Assembly (NCBI RefSeq): GCF_029959445.1
Contig: NZ_JASCOR010000028.1
Span: forward strand, 1 to 36,383
Direction: 5' to 3'
DNA: 36,383 bases
Source: Stenotrophomonas sp. PS02298
GTDB taxonomy: Bacteria; Pseudomonadota; Gammaproteobacteria; Xanthomonadales; Xanthomonadaceae
The translations under genes were made by a program, and so were the position numbers. The notes beneath the pieces are model-generated. The model worked only from the letters and a program-made list of their open reading frames with translations. It was not told where the DNA came from and made no database searches. This document shows positions 26,901 to 34,487 of the stretch, piece after piece (the first letter of the stretch is position 1; each line of letters starts with the position of its first letter).

Positions 26901-27579
26901 CGCCGTCGCGGAACGGGCGCGTGTCTTCGATCAGGGTCTGCGGTGGCTGTGGATAAAGTGGCAGTTCGGCCACCAATGCTGGCAGATCCCTGGCCAAGGC
27001 ATCCGGACTCTCCCATAGGCCGAGCAGCGCCTCCAGATGTTCACCCTGCCCTGTGTGCAGGCGCCACAGATCTGCCGCCAGTTCATCATGCAATGCACGG
27101 GTATTAGTCAGCAGTTCGGGAGCAGCGAAGGTGTGGCCGCTTTCCAAAGCGTACTCACCCAGAACGCGAGTACAGAAACCGTGGATGGTGAAGATCGAGG
27201 CCAGGTCGGTTTCTTCGGCGGCAATGCGCAGGCGCCGGCCCAGTTGTGCGGCACTTTCCGCACCCTGCTGCAGGTGGCGCTGCAGGATGGCGCGGGTCAG
27301 CGTGGTCTCAGGACTGTCCTTGTCGTCTGGCGTACTGTCCACCACGCGCGCAGCCAGTTCCAGACGCTCGCGGATGCGCTTGCGCAGCTCCTGGGTCGCC
27401 GGGTCGGTGAAGGTCACCGCGAGGATCTGGCCCATGCGCAGGCCCTGCTCCACCACCAATCGGGTGAACAGCGTGGCCAGGGTGAAGGTCTTGCCGGTGC
27501 CGGCGCTGGCCTCGATCAGGCGCAGACCATCCAGCGGCAAGTGCAGATACGGGTCCTGCTGCAGCGCTTCGGTGCTCAT
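23953..27579 (-). CDS. recB: Exodeoxyribonuclease V subunit RecB
   Basis: A 1208-residue RecB, the 3'-to-5' helicase and nuclease subunit of RecBCD. The UvrD-type N-terminal helicase domain has Walker A ASAGTGKT (24-31) and motif II VDEFQDTDPRQW (near 398). A UvrD C-terminal helicase domain follows (ITLHKSKGLEYPLVYLPF, LLYVGLTRAEHALW). The C-terminal nuclease domain has Asp1087 (GKIDLTY) and the DYKSN motif (Asp1100, Lys1102). Length is close to E. coli RecB (1180). It overlaps recC upstream and recD downstream by 4 bases each, so the three are translationally coupled. Part of the gene near 25.7-25.9 kb is noticeably AT-richer than the rest. Confidence 0.96.
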   Translation of the reverse strand: MSTEALQQDPYLHLPLDGLRLIEASAGTGKTFTLATLFTRLVVEQGLRMGQILAVTFTDPATQELRKRIRERLELAARVVDSTPDDKDSPETTLTRAILQRHLQQGAESAAQLGRRLRIAAEETDLASIFTIHGFCTRVLGEYALESGHTFAAPELLTNTRALHDELAADLWRLHTGQGEHLEALLGLWESPDALARDLPALVAELPLYPQPPQTLIEDTRPFRDGAAQRLAAGIAEHGDTYLQQLRGAVEGGILNKSSYKLDWIELLFQQLLQWSRHPDPTAELDERLERLTLDALTAKTNKPKAGSTPQSPLQLLIADYLHALAQVTQWQRQQSIVLLHQLRDEVRQRLAQLKQLRRQQTYDDLIDNVANALHGPHGAHLAERLRAQYRFALVDEFQDTDPRQWGIFRRLFAADDGDAALFLIGDPKQAIYGFRGGDVHTYLQAKALAEEAPKLKHNFRSRPGVLRAIQALYDNAGREAFLDQRIQFEPVLPGSKRSDADYLLEGKPAPALTLQLIAGDADGKPLKADASREAATAACVADIHKVLSAAREGRALIDGKPVQPGDIAVLVRKHDEATRIQQGLIALGIPAVASGKMSLFASNEAHEVRLLLLALLQPADEGRLRAALATVLLGESAARIATMEYEGEQHRLHQERLSQWRERWQRGGVLALLSDLCAEQAERLLLLIDGERRLTNYLQLAEALQEASNRSIGLHGLLDWLQTQIAHADEGDEAQLLRLESDARRVQIITLHKSKGLEYPLVYLPFVGVRPRGGKDKSHKFVHDGEQRVLHWKIDKEDPDWKAVGQQVNADEEAETARLLYVGLTRAEHALWISGGALTGLATSRLGPMLQGLPEHADIQVIEDDSGPAPTRLPPEREQALPPVREVRRSVPHDWWVYSFTQLAHAEGGHDTAAAATEDSGGAADEPAQVDVDAEPASEAAAAQPEVFDPRFAGSRFGNVLHAALENVDFGVWRDWQPGLAAPDGQAEIIEKAMRADGYVDEEIADGVALLTELIGQTLTVTLPEGGALHSQDEGERRAEIEFHFAMQPTTVPALLRVLHAHGVVRGRNGFGLRRQLEGLMTGKIDLTYVRDGRWYVLDYKSNRLPDYAPAQLDAAMRHSEYDLQALIYTVALHRWLRFRIGAGYDYARDFGGIRYLFCRGLDATRPQSPGLYAHNFAPELVHAVDELFAGGRDGHAALLARLGGEA

Positions 27580-30500
27580 GCGCCGGCTCCGTTCATGGCA
27601 TCGTTTTCAGCGTCGAAATCGGGCAAAACGCGGCCCTCGCGTAGCGCGGTAAATATCAACAGGGCGTTGTGGATAAATCTGTGAGTAGTGCTTGGCGAAG
27701 CGAACGGATCGGTGCCGCGCAAGGCCAATTGCAGGGCTTCGCTGTTGCGCTCGCCCCAGCTGTGCTCGCTGCCGAACCAGCGCGCCTGCGCCGCGTTTTC
27801 GCGCTTTTCTTCGTCGGCGTTGTAGATCTCCCAACCGGTGTAGGGAGCGAATAAAAGCGGCGCCTGCATTCCTTCAGAACGTAGACGCAGCAAGGCTTTC
27901 AAGGCTTCCTGTGCAGTCTCTGCAGAAAGCTCTGGAAGCCGATGCGGGCCATAGCCAGCCTGCCCGTTGTCATGGAACTGCAGCATCGATGACGGCACAC
28001 CGGCAGCGTTCACCAGCAGCCAATCCAGGCCACCGCGCAGCACATAGGCCACCCCCGGCGCACCCGCCTGCAGGCGAATCAGACCCTGTGGATGAATTTG
28101 ATCGACACGCCCGTGCAGGCGCACGCCATCGAGCTGAACTTCGTAACGCTGCGAGCCCAGCGGCTGGCCGTCGTACCACTGCGAAAACGTTTCCGCGCAG
28201 GGACGGATGCGGCTCAACATGCGTTCAAACTGCTGCCGCCCAAGCGCACCGGATGGCAACAACGCGCGGGCACGCAGGCGCTGGTACAGGCCAGCTTCGC
28301 GGCCTTCCAGCAAGGCGCTGAGTACATGTTGCTGCAAGGACGAATGCAAGCGGCCACCGCTGGGCACCAGCAGCGGCTCGATATCTTCGCTGTCGTCGAT
28401 TTCACCGGCCAGGCGTAGTCCCAGGCGCTGATTCAGGAACTGCGCGGCCGGGTCACTGATGAAACGCCGAAGTGCGTCCAGCGACAGGCTGTCGTCATTG
28501 AGTGCGGTGGGCAGCGGTGCGTTCAGCGGGCCGTCGAACCACGGCGCCAAGCGTTGCCGACTGCCGCCGACCGCGCTGGCGGCCGGATGCCACTGGCGCC
28601 GGTAACTGAAACGACGCGGCTCGCCATCGCCGCCAAATGCCGCCGGGGCAAATGGCTGCAGCGGATGCCGCACCACCAGGTGTTTGCGCGCAGCGGCACT
28701 GTCCAGGTGATACGCCGACGCCGCATTAGCCAGTTCGCTGACCAGCACCGAGGGCTCGCGCACGCTGCCATCGCGGGCATCGGCACCGAGGTAGCTCAGG
28801 TAGAACACGTCCTGGGCGGAGGCGAACAGCTGCAGGAACAGGAAGCGGTCGTCCTCGCGCAGCGAGCGATCGCCATAGCGGCGACGCTCGGTGCCCAGCT
28901 CGGCGGTGAGCCGGCTCAGGCCGGCAGCCGGATCGCGGCGCGGGAAATCGCCGTCGTTCAAACCCAACACACAGATCACCCGGAACGGCAGCAGGCGCAT
29001 CGGCACCATGCGGCCGAAGCTGATGCCGCCGGTGAGCAGCGGCGCACGGGTATCGGCTTCGGACAGCACCGAGGCGAAGTGCGCGCGCACGACTTCGGCC
29101 GGTACCGGCGCGTCGAAACCGGCGCTGGTGGCTTCTTCGGCGAACTCGTTGACCAGTTTGCGCAGACGGTCCAGTGCGCGCACGGCGGAGGCTTCGGTCG
29201 GGGTTTCCGGCAGCAACGCCAGGAGCAGGCCGAGCAGGCGCTCACGCCATTGCTTGGGCGTCAGCGCTTCGGCCAGGGTCTTCTGGTGGCGGGCGAGAAC
29301 GCGCAGCAGGCGGATCAGCGCATCCAGTGCAGCCAAGCCACCGCCTTCCAGTTCCGGCCACGGCGCGACGCCAGCGATGTCCTCATCACTGCCGCTGGCA
29401 TGGCCGAGCAGCAGCCGGTCCAGCGCGAACTGCCAGGTGTAGGCATCGTCTGCCGGCGCCTGATGCTGCTTGCGATGGCCGGCATCCAGGCCCCAGCGCG
29501 CGCCCGCAGCCTGCAGCCAACCGTGCAGGCGTTCGAATGCAGCCGCGTCCAGACCGGAGGCGGACGCCAGCGGCGCGCTGGACAGCAGGTCGAGGATTTC
29601 ATTGAGGCCGAAGCGCGATACCGGCAGGCCCAGCAACTGCACGAACACCTCGGCCAGCGGCTCACCCTGCAGCGGACTGGCATCGGCCAGCGCCCACGGA
29701 ATATGCGCATCGTTGCCGCCACAGCCGCCGAACACCGATTCCAGGTAGGGCACGTAGGGATCGATATCCGGCGCCAGCACCGCGATCTCGCGCGGCTGCA
29801 GTGGCGGGTCGAAACGCGGGTCTTCCAGCAGCGCGCGCAGCTGGTCGTGCAGCACCTGCATTTCGCGCAGGCGGGTGTGGCAGGCGTGGATCTGGATGCT
29901 GGGGTCGTCCACCCGCAGCGCGGCGCGCAACGGTGGCGAGGGCAGCGCGCGGCGGTGGAACAGGTCGGCCTGCAGGCGGTGCAGCAGGCTGTCGCCAAGC
30001 CCGCCGTCATCCAGACCGGGCACGGCAATGCTTTCCGGATCGACGTAGGCAGCGATTTCGCCGCTGGGATGCACCACTTCGTAATCGCCCAGCACCGCCA
30101 TGAAGTCACGGCCGGCCTCGCCCCAGGCCTGCAGCAGCGGGTTCTCACCGGCCTCGGTGCCGAATGGCTCGGCCAGGCCGCTGCGCAGCTTTTCCTTCAG
30201 CGTCTGCAGGTCGCCCCAATAGGAACGGGTCGGGGTCGGCATATAGAAGTGCAGCGTGCCGACCCGCGCCTGGGTGGCGATCACCCGCAACACGTCCGGC
30301 GAGACGTTGAGCGTGGCGAAAGCGAACAGGCGCTGCGGCAGCCCCTGCGGCAAGGGCTGGTGCTCGCCTTCGAAACGGGCGAGGTAATCGTTGATGCGGC
30401 GTGCGCGGTAGTTCTGGCCACCGGCGATATGCCGCCACAGGATGGCCTGCGGGTCGTCCGGCTCGGCACCGTCCTCCCAGCGCAGCAGCCAGTCGCGGCG

Positions 30501-30938
30501 CCAGGCCTGGTACTTCTCGAATACCCCGCCGAGTTCGGCGGCCAGCGCCCACGGGCGCAGCGGGTCGTTGCGGTCAAGGTAGGCACGCAGCCCGGCCATC
30601 GCCGGTTTCTGCATCAAACTGCTGTCGGTCAAGGCCCCATACAGACGCCAGTGCAGGCCGGTAGCACCAAGGTCATCGCGCTCACCCGGCACATTGGCCT
30701 TCAGCGCCTTGGCGACGAACTCGCCGGGCGTCAGGAATTCCAGATTGGCGGAGACGCCGTACTCGGCGGCCAGGGTCGACTGCAGCCAGCGGCGCATCGC
30801 CACCTGCGGGATCAGCACGATATCGGCGGCCAGCAAGGACTGGCCGGGCGCTGGCTCGCGCAATGCGTGGGCCAGCAACTGGGCCAGCACGTCCAGGGCA
30901 TTGGAGTGGTACAGGCGGAAATCGGGGGCGTTGCTCAT
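27576..30938 (-). CDS. recC: Exodeoxyribonuclease V subunit RecC
   Basis: A 1120-residue RecC, the Chi-recognising scaffold of RecBCD, built like an inactivated UvrD-type helicase. The N-terminus FRLYHSNALDVLAQLLA and QVAMRRWLQ, the LLPFRVICVLGLNDGDFPRRDP segment in the middle, and the total length (E. coli 1122) are typical. The start at 30938 (MSNAPDFRLYHSN) places the conserved LYHSN motif at the N-terminus. An upstream ATG at 30962 is possible, but the extra residues lack similarity to the family and neither start has a strong ribosome-binding site. It is the first gene of recC-recB-recD and diverges from mlaF; the 225-bp gap between them contains an operator-like palindrome. Confidence 0.95.
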   Translation of the reverse strand: MSNAPDFRLYHSNALDVLAQLLAHALREPAPGQSLLAADIVLIPQVAMRRWLQSTLAAEYGVSANLEFLTPGEFVAKALKANVPGERDDLGATGLHWRLYGALTDSSLMQKPAMAGLRAYLDRNDPLRPWALAAELGGVFEKYQAWRRDWLLRWEDGAEPDDPQAILWRHIAGGQNYRARRINDYLARFEGEHQPLPQGLPQRLFAFATLNVSPDVLRVIATQARVGTLHFYMPTPTRSYWGDLQTLKEKLRSGLAEPFGTEAGENPLLQAWGEAGRDFMAVLGDYEVVHPSGEIAAYVDPESIAVPGLDDGGLGDSLLHRLQADLFHRRALPSPPLRAALRVDDPSIQIHACHTRLREMQVLHDQLRALLEDPRFDPPLQPREIAVLAPDIDPYVPYLESVFGGCGGNDAHIPWALADASPLQGEPLAEVFVQLLGLPVSRFGLNEILDLLSSAPLASASGLDAAAFERLHGWLQAAGARWGLDAGHRKQHQAPADDAYTWQFALDRLLLGHASGSDEDIAGVAPWPELEGGGLAALDALIRLLRVLARHQKTLAEALTPKQWRERLLGLLLALLPETPTEASAVRALDRLRKLVNEFAEEATSAGFDAPVPAEVVRAHFASVLSEADTRAPLLTGGISFGRMVPMRLLPFRVICVLGLNDGDFPRRDPAAGLSRLTAELGTERRRYGDRSLREDDRFLFLQLFASAQDVFYLSYLGADARDGSVREPSVLVSELANAASAYHLDSAAARKHLVVRHPLQPFAPAAFGGDGEPRRFSYRRQWHPAASAVGGSRQRLAPWFDGPLNAPLPTALNDDSLSLDALRRFISDPAAQFLNQRLGLRLAGEIDDSEDIEPLLVPSGGRLHSSLQQHVLSALLEGREAGLYQRLRARALLPSGALGRQQFERMLSRIRPCAETFSQWYDGQPLGSQRYEVQLDGVRLHGRVDQIHPQGLIRLQAGAPGVAYVLRGGLDWLLVNAAGVPSSMLQFHDNGQAGYGPHRLPELSAETAQEALKALLRLRSEGMQAPLLFAPYTGWEIYNADEEKRENAAQARWFGSEHSWGERNSEALQLALRGTDPFASPSTTHRFIHNALLIFTALREGRVLPDFDAENDAMNGAGA

Positions 30939-31087
30939 CGCGCCATCTTGCCGCAGCAGCATCGCAGGGGGCGAGACATGAATGCATTGCGCACAATCCG
31001 GACCGGCTGACTCTCCCATCCCCTGCACACTGTGTTGCTGCCAACGCCTCAAGCTGTGCATGGCACTGTGCGCTGACAATGAGACAA

Positions 31088-31104
31088 TACTGGACGGTCC
31101 AGTA
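31088..31104. promoter_or_regulatory. Perfect 17-bp palindrome, candidate TetR-type operator
   Basis: TACTGGACGGTCCAGTA is perfectly palindromic around its central G. It lies in the recC-mlaF divergent gap, 60-76 bp before the mlaF start. Size and symmetry suit a TetR-family dimer site. No TetR-type gene is in the window. A TGACAAT-like segment lies just upstream, but no convincing promoter hexamer pair could be set around the site. Confidence 0.55.
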
Positions 31105-31163
31105 CGCTTATGTTCAGGCGCTGCTGGCAATTCTAGAACGTTGGTTTTCCGTTAAAGGCCGTC

Positions 31164-31961
31164 ATGCCCTCAGCCCGGACTCCCTTGGTGCAGTTGTCCA
31201 ACGTGCGAATCGATCGCGGCGGACGCACCATCCTGCGCGATGTTTCGCTGCAGGTACCGCGTGGCAGCATCACCGCGGTGCTCGGTCCTTCGGGCAGCGG
31301 CAAGTCGACCATGTTGGCGGCACTGACCGGTGAGTTACGACCGGTATCCGGCACCGTGCAGCTGTTTGGCCAGGATATTCCGCACGGCAACCGCGACCTG
31401 CTGGAGATGCGCAAGAACGTCGGCGTGCTGCTGCAGGGCAACGGCCTGCTGACCGACCTGAGCGTGGCCGACAACGTGGCGCTGCCGCTGCGTGCACACA
31501 CCAAACTGCCCGAGCCGGTGCTGCGCCGCCTGGTGCAGATGAAGCTGCATGCGGTTGGCCTGCTGGCCGCTGCCGATGCCTGGCCGCGCGAGCTCTCCGG
31601 CGGCATGGCGCGGCGCGTGGCGCTGGCCCGTGCATTGGCCCTGGACCCGCCGTTGATGATCTACGACGAGCCGCTGACCGGGCTGGACCCGATCGCCTCG
31701 GGCGTGATCATGAGCCTGATCCAGCGTTTGAACGACAGCCTCGGCCTGACCAGCATCATCGTCAGCCACCATGTGCATGAAACCCTGCCGATCAGCGATC
31801 AGGCCGTGGTGATCGCCAATGGCGGCATCGTGTTCTCCGGCACACCGGACGAACTGCAGGCCAGCACCGACCCGCTGGTGCGGCAGTTCCTGCACGGGCA
31901 GCCAGACGGCCCTATCCCGTTCGACGCACCGACGCGCAACTACGGGCTGGAGAACGCGTGA
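31164..31961 (+). CDS. mlaF: Mla phospholipid transport ATP-binding protein MlaF
   Basis: A 265-residue ABC ATPase that powers the MlaFEDB inner-membrane complex, which moves phospholipids between the membranes to keep the outer leaflet asymmetric. It has Walker A GPSGSGKST (41-49), Q-loop Gln91, signature LSGGM (144-148), Walker B LMIYDE (164-169) and a switch histidine in VSHHVHE. The following mlaE, D, C, B and A genes settle the assignment over other ABC importers. An AAAGG site precedes the ATG. Its stop overlaps the next small frame as TGATG. Confidence 0.95.
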   Translation: MPSARTPLVQLSNVRIDRGGRTILRDVSLQVPRGSITAVLGPSGSGKSTMLAALTGELRPVSGTVQLFGQDIPHGNRDLLEMRKNVGVLLQGNGLLTDLSVADNVALPLRAHTKLPEPVLRRLVQMKLHAVGLLAAADAWPRELSGGMARRVALARALALDPPLMIYDEPLTGLDPIASGVIMSLIQRLNDSLGLTSIIVSHHVHETLPISDQAVVIANGGIVFSGTPDELQASTDPLVRQFLHGQPDGPIPFDAPTRNYGLENA

Positions 31962-32137
31962 TGACGACGCTGCGCGAAATGCGTGATTCCTGCCCCCTCT
32001 CCCGCATGGCGGGAGAGCGCGCTTTTAAAGCACGTGGACCAAAAGCTCCCCTCATCCGCCCTTCGGGCACCTTCTCCCGCTTGCGGGAGAAGGACGTGTC
32101 GTCCAGCGTGATCAGCGCTTCTGGAGCCGTTTCCTGA
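31961..32137 (+). CDS. Small repeat-derived open frame between mlaF and mlaE (58 codons)
   Basis: An ATG overlapping the mlaF stop (TGATG at 31959-31963) opens a 58-codon frame that ends in a TGA overlapping the mlaE start (TGATG at 32135-32139). Most of it (about codons 11-45, including APLIRPSGTFSRLREK) is read through two palindromic repeats. It shows no domain. Its role, if any, is probably to carry ribosomes from mlaF to mlaE after the repeats entered the operon. It could also simply be an accidental open frame. Confidence 0.35.
   Translation: MTTLREMRDSCPLSRMAGERAFKARGPKAPLIRPSGTFSRLREKDVSSSVISASGAVS
31991..32093. repeat. Palindromic repeat pair in the mlaF-mlaE gap
   Basis: Unit one (31991-32018) carries CCCTCTCCCGCATGGCGGGAGAG. 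Unit two (32044-32093) carries CTCATCCGCCCTTCGGGCAC followed by a CTTCTCCCGC/GCGGGAGAAG hairpin. These are the same two unit types as inside recD, in the opposite order. They widen an operon junction in which every other spacing from mlaD to mlaA is overlapping or minimal. Confidence 0.85.
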
Positions 32138-32886
32138 TGCCCTTCACCTCCTCCATCCGCTCGCTCGGTCGTGCCGGGCTGTTCTCGCTGACGGTGCTGC
32201 GTGGCTCGCTGCCGACGCGTGACTTTCTGGCCGAACTGACCCGCGAGATCTACAAGATCGGTGCGCGTTCGCTGCCGATCATCGCCGTTGGCGGCGCCTT
32301 CGTCGGCCTGGTGCTGACCCTGCAGGGCTACCGCACGTTGACCACCTTTGGTGCGTCCGACGCGCTGTCCACCCTGCTCGGCCTGTCGCTTTACCGCGAG
32401 CTGGCGCCGGTGCTGACCGCACTGCTGTTCATCGGCCGCGCCGGCAGCTCGATCGCCGCCGAGCTCGGCCTGATGCGTGCCACCGACCAGATCAAGGCGC
32501 TGGAGCTGATGGCCATCGACCCGATCGCCAAGGCGGTTGCGCCGCGCTTCTGGGCGGCGGTGCTGACCGTGCCGTTGCTGACCGGCATCTTCTGCTCGCT
32601 GGCCATTGCTGGCGGCTATTTCGAGGCCGTGCATGTGCTGGGCCAGGACAACGGCACCTTCTGGTCGGGGCTGCGCGGCAGCGTCGATTTCTGGGACGAC
32701 TTCGCCGTGGCCCTGCTCAAGTCGGCGATCTTCGGCGGTACCGCGGCACTGGTGGCGGCGTATGTCGGCTTCCACGCCGAGCCGACCATCGAAGGCACCT
32801 CGGTGGCCACCACCCGTGCGGTGGTGAACGCCTCGTTGCTGGTGCTGATGTTCAACTTCGTGCTGTCGGCGCTGCTGTTCCAATGA
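32137..32886 (+). CDS. mlaE: Mla phospholipid transport permease MlaE
   Basis: A 249-residue inner-membrane permease of the MlaE family, the transmembrane subunit that partners MlaF. Visible family segments include GGAFVGLVLTLQGYRTL (about 53-69), ELAPVLTALLFIGRAGSSIAAELG and the DQIKALELMAIDP coupling helix. Length is close to E. coli MlaE (260). The ATG at 32137 overlaps the stop of the small upstream frame. The gap to mlaD (109 bp) contains only short hairpins. Confidence 0.95.
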   Translation: MPFTSSIRSLGRAGLFSLTVLRGSLPTRDFLAELTREIYKIGARSLPIIAVGGAFVGLVLTLQGYRTLTTFGASDALSTLLGLSLYRELAPVLTALLFIGRAGSSIAAELGLMRATDQIKALELMAIDPIAKAVAPRFWAAVLTVPLLTGIFCSLAIAGGYFEAVHVLGQDNGTFWSGLRGSVDFWDDFAVALLKSAIFGGTAALVAAYVGFHAEPTIEGTSVATTRAVVNASLLVLMFNFVLSALLFQ

Positions 32887-32995
32887 TGCGAGTCGCTCGC
32901 AAGAGCCTGCACATCCACGTGCGGGAACCAAACAAAGAATCGAACAACCCGCTTCGCCCGGCGAAGCACCAGATGGATCAGGAGTGAGACACAAC

Positions 32996-33520
32996 ATGGC
33001 CATCCGTGGACCCAGACTCGAATTTTCCGTCGGCGCCTTCCTGCTGCTGGCCTTGGCCTCGCTGCTGGTACTGGCCGTTGCCTCGACCAACCAGCGCTTC
33101 GGCACCGGCGGCGGTGGCTACGAACTGAAGGCACGCTTCAGCCAGATCGGCCAGCTGCGCAAGCAGGCGCCCGTGAAGGTGGGCGGTGTGACCATCGGCC
33201 AAGTAGCTGACATTCAGCTGGACCCGATTAAATACGATTCCGTCGTCACCCTGTCGCTGGACAGCAAGTTCAAGGACCTGCCCGCCGATACCTCGGCAGG
33301 CATCTTCACCAGTGGGCTGTTGGGCGAAAGCTATATCGGCCTGCAGCCGGGCGGTGACCCGGACGTCTTGAAGTCCGGTGATGAAATCGTCTTCACCCAG
33401 CCGGCGGTAGACCTGCTGCAGCTGGTTGGCAAATACATGTTCAGCGGCGGCGGCAACACCGGCGCGGCTGCCAACGAAACCCCCGGCGCAGACGCGCCCG
33501 CTACGGAACCGCAACCATGA
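32996..33520 (+). CDS. mlaD: Mla phospholipid-binding MCE protein MlaD
   Basis: A 174-residue protein with one N-terminal membrane anchor (about residues 12-32) and one MCE domain (about 42-120: YELKARFSQIGQLRKQAPVKVGGVTIG), which forms the hexameric lipid tunnel on the periplasmic side of MlaE. The tail is Gly/Ala/Pro-rich. The ATG at 32996 is preferred over an in-frame GTG 12 bases upstream because AGGAG lies 11 bp before the ATG and none precedes the GTG. Its stop overlaps the mlaC start by 4 bases. Confidence 0.94.
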   Translation: MAIRGPRLEFSVGAFLLLALASLLVLAVASTNQRFGTGGGGYELKARFSQIGQLRKQAPVKVGGVTIGQVADIQLDPIKYDSVVTLSLDSKFKDLPADTSAGIFTSGLLGESYIGLQPGGDPDVLKSGDEIVFTQPAVDLLQLVGKYMFSGGGNTGAAANETPGADAPATEPQP

Positions 33521-34188
33521 AAGTGAAACTGCTTACCGTCGTGCTCGCCTCTGCCCTGCTGGCCGCCGCACCGTCGGTCACGCTGGCGCAGGCACGCCCG
33601 GCCGCCACCGCCGCGCAGCCCTCGGCCGCCGCCCGCACCGTGCTGGACTCCAGCACCCGCATCATCAATTCGCTGCAGACCCGTCGCGCTGAATTCCGCG
33701 CCAATCCGGCGACCCTGCGCAGCTATATCGATGGCGAGCTGAGCCGTGCCTTCGACCGCGACTACGCCGCCCGCCTGGTGCTGGGCGTGCACGGCCGCGG
33801 CGCCGCCGATGCCGACGTCAAGCTGTTCGCCGATGCAATGGCCGACAACCTGATGTCGCGTTACGGTTCGGCCCTGCTCGATATCCAGGGCAAGCCCAGC
33901 TTCCGCTACAAGAGCGAGCAGCCCTTGCCGGGCAACCGCGGCGTCAAGGTCTCCACCGAGCTGGTGCGTGCCGGCAGCGAGCCGACCCCGGTCGAATACC
34001 TGATGCGCAATGTCGATGGCCAGTGGAAGATCTTCGACGTGATGATCGAAGGCATCTCCTACGTGCAGACCTTCAAGAACCAGTTCGACGCGCCGCTGCG
34101 ACAGAAGTCGATCAAGCAGGTCGCCACCGAACTGCGCAGCGGCAGCATGCAGGCCAACGCAGGTCCGGCCGCTCCCCGTGGCAAATAA
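33517..34188 (+). CDS. mlaC: Mla periplasmic phospholipid carrier MlaC
   Basis: A 223-residue exported protein with a signal peptide (MKVKLLTVVLASALLAAAPSVTLAQA-type, cut near residue 25) and the MlaC/Ttg2D fold, which shuttles phospholipids between MlaA at the outer membrane and MlaD at the inner membrane. Typical segments are LRSYIDGELSRAFDRDYAARLVLG, VEYLMRNVDGQWKIFDVMIEGISYVQTFKNQF and IKQVATEL. Length is close to E. coli MlaC (211). It overlaps mlaD by 4 and mlaB by 11 bases. Confidence 0.94.
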   Translation: MKVKLLTVVLASALLAAAPSVTLAQARPAATAAQPSAAARTVLDSSTRIINSLQTRRAEFRANPATLRSYIDGELSRAFDRDYAARLVLGVHGRGAADADVKLFADAMADNLMSRYGSALLDIQGKPSFRYKSEQPLPGNRGVKVSTELVRAGSEPTPVEYLMRNVDGQWKIFDVMIEGISYVQTFKNQFDAPLRQKSIKQVATELRSGSMQANAGPAAPRGK

Positions 34189-34486
34189 CGCCACCTTCCG
34201 CACCGAGGGCGACACCCTGCTGCTGGCAGGCGTGATCAACCGCGAAGCGGTGGTTGCACTGTGGCCGCAGCTGACGCGGGCGCTGGCGCCTGTGCGTCAG
34301 CTCGACCTGGCGGCGGTTGAAGCCATCGACAGCGCCGGGCTGGCATTGCTGGGTGAACTGGCCGCAGGTCTGCGGGCCCACGGTGGCGGCAACGTCAGCG
34401 GCAGCCCGGCGGGTCTGGACGAACTGCGTGCAGCCTACCGGCTGTCACCGTCCCTCGATTTCAACGCCTCCTCGGCAGGAAGCTGA
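34178..34486 (+). CDS. mlaB: STAS domain protein MlaB
   Basis: A 102-residue cytosolic STAS protein that binds MlaF and regulates or stabilises the MlaFEDB transporter. The hallmark LAAVEAIDSAGLALLGELAAGL segment (about 46-67) contains the conserved DSAGLA motif. The start is a GTG at 34178 inside the end of mlaC, consistent with translational coupling. Length matches E. coli MlaB (97). It ends 1 bp before the mlaA start codon. Confidence 0.9.
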   Translation: MANNATFRTEGDTLLLAGVINREAVVALWPQLTRALAPVRQLDLAAVEAIDSAGLALLGELAAGLRAHGGGNVSGSPAGLDELRAAYRLSPSLDFNASSAGS

Positions 34487-34487
34487 C

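Noticed and set aside
28554..31010. An 818-codon open frame on the plus strand opposite recC
   Set aside because: Antisense shadow of recC; low-complexity composition and no domain.
31962..32136. Interpretation of the mlaF-mlaE gap as a frameshifted part of mlaE
   Set aside because: The predicted MlaE at 32137 already has a complete family-length N-terminus, and the gap sequence is mostly known repeat units.
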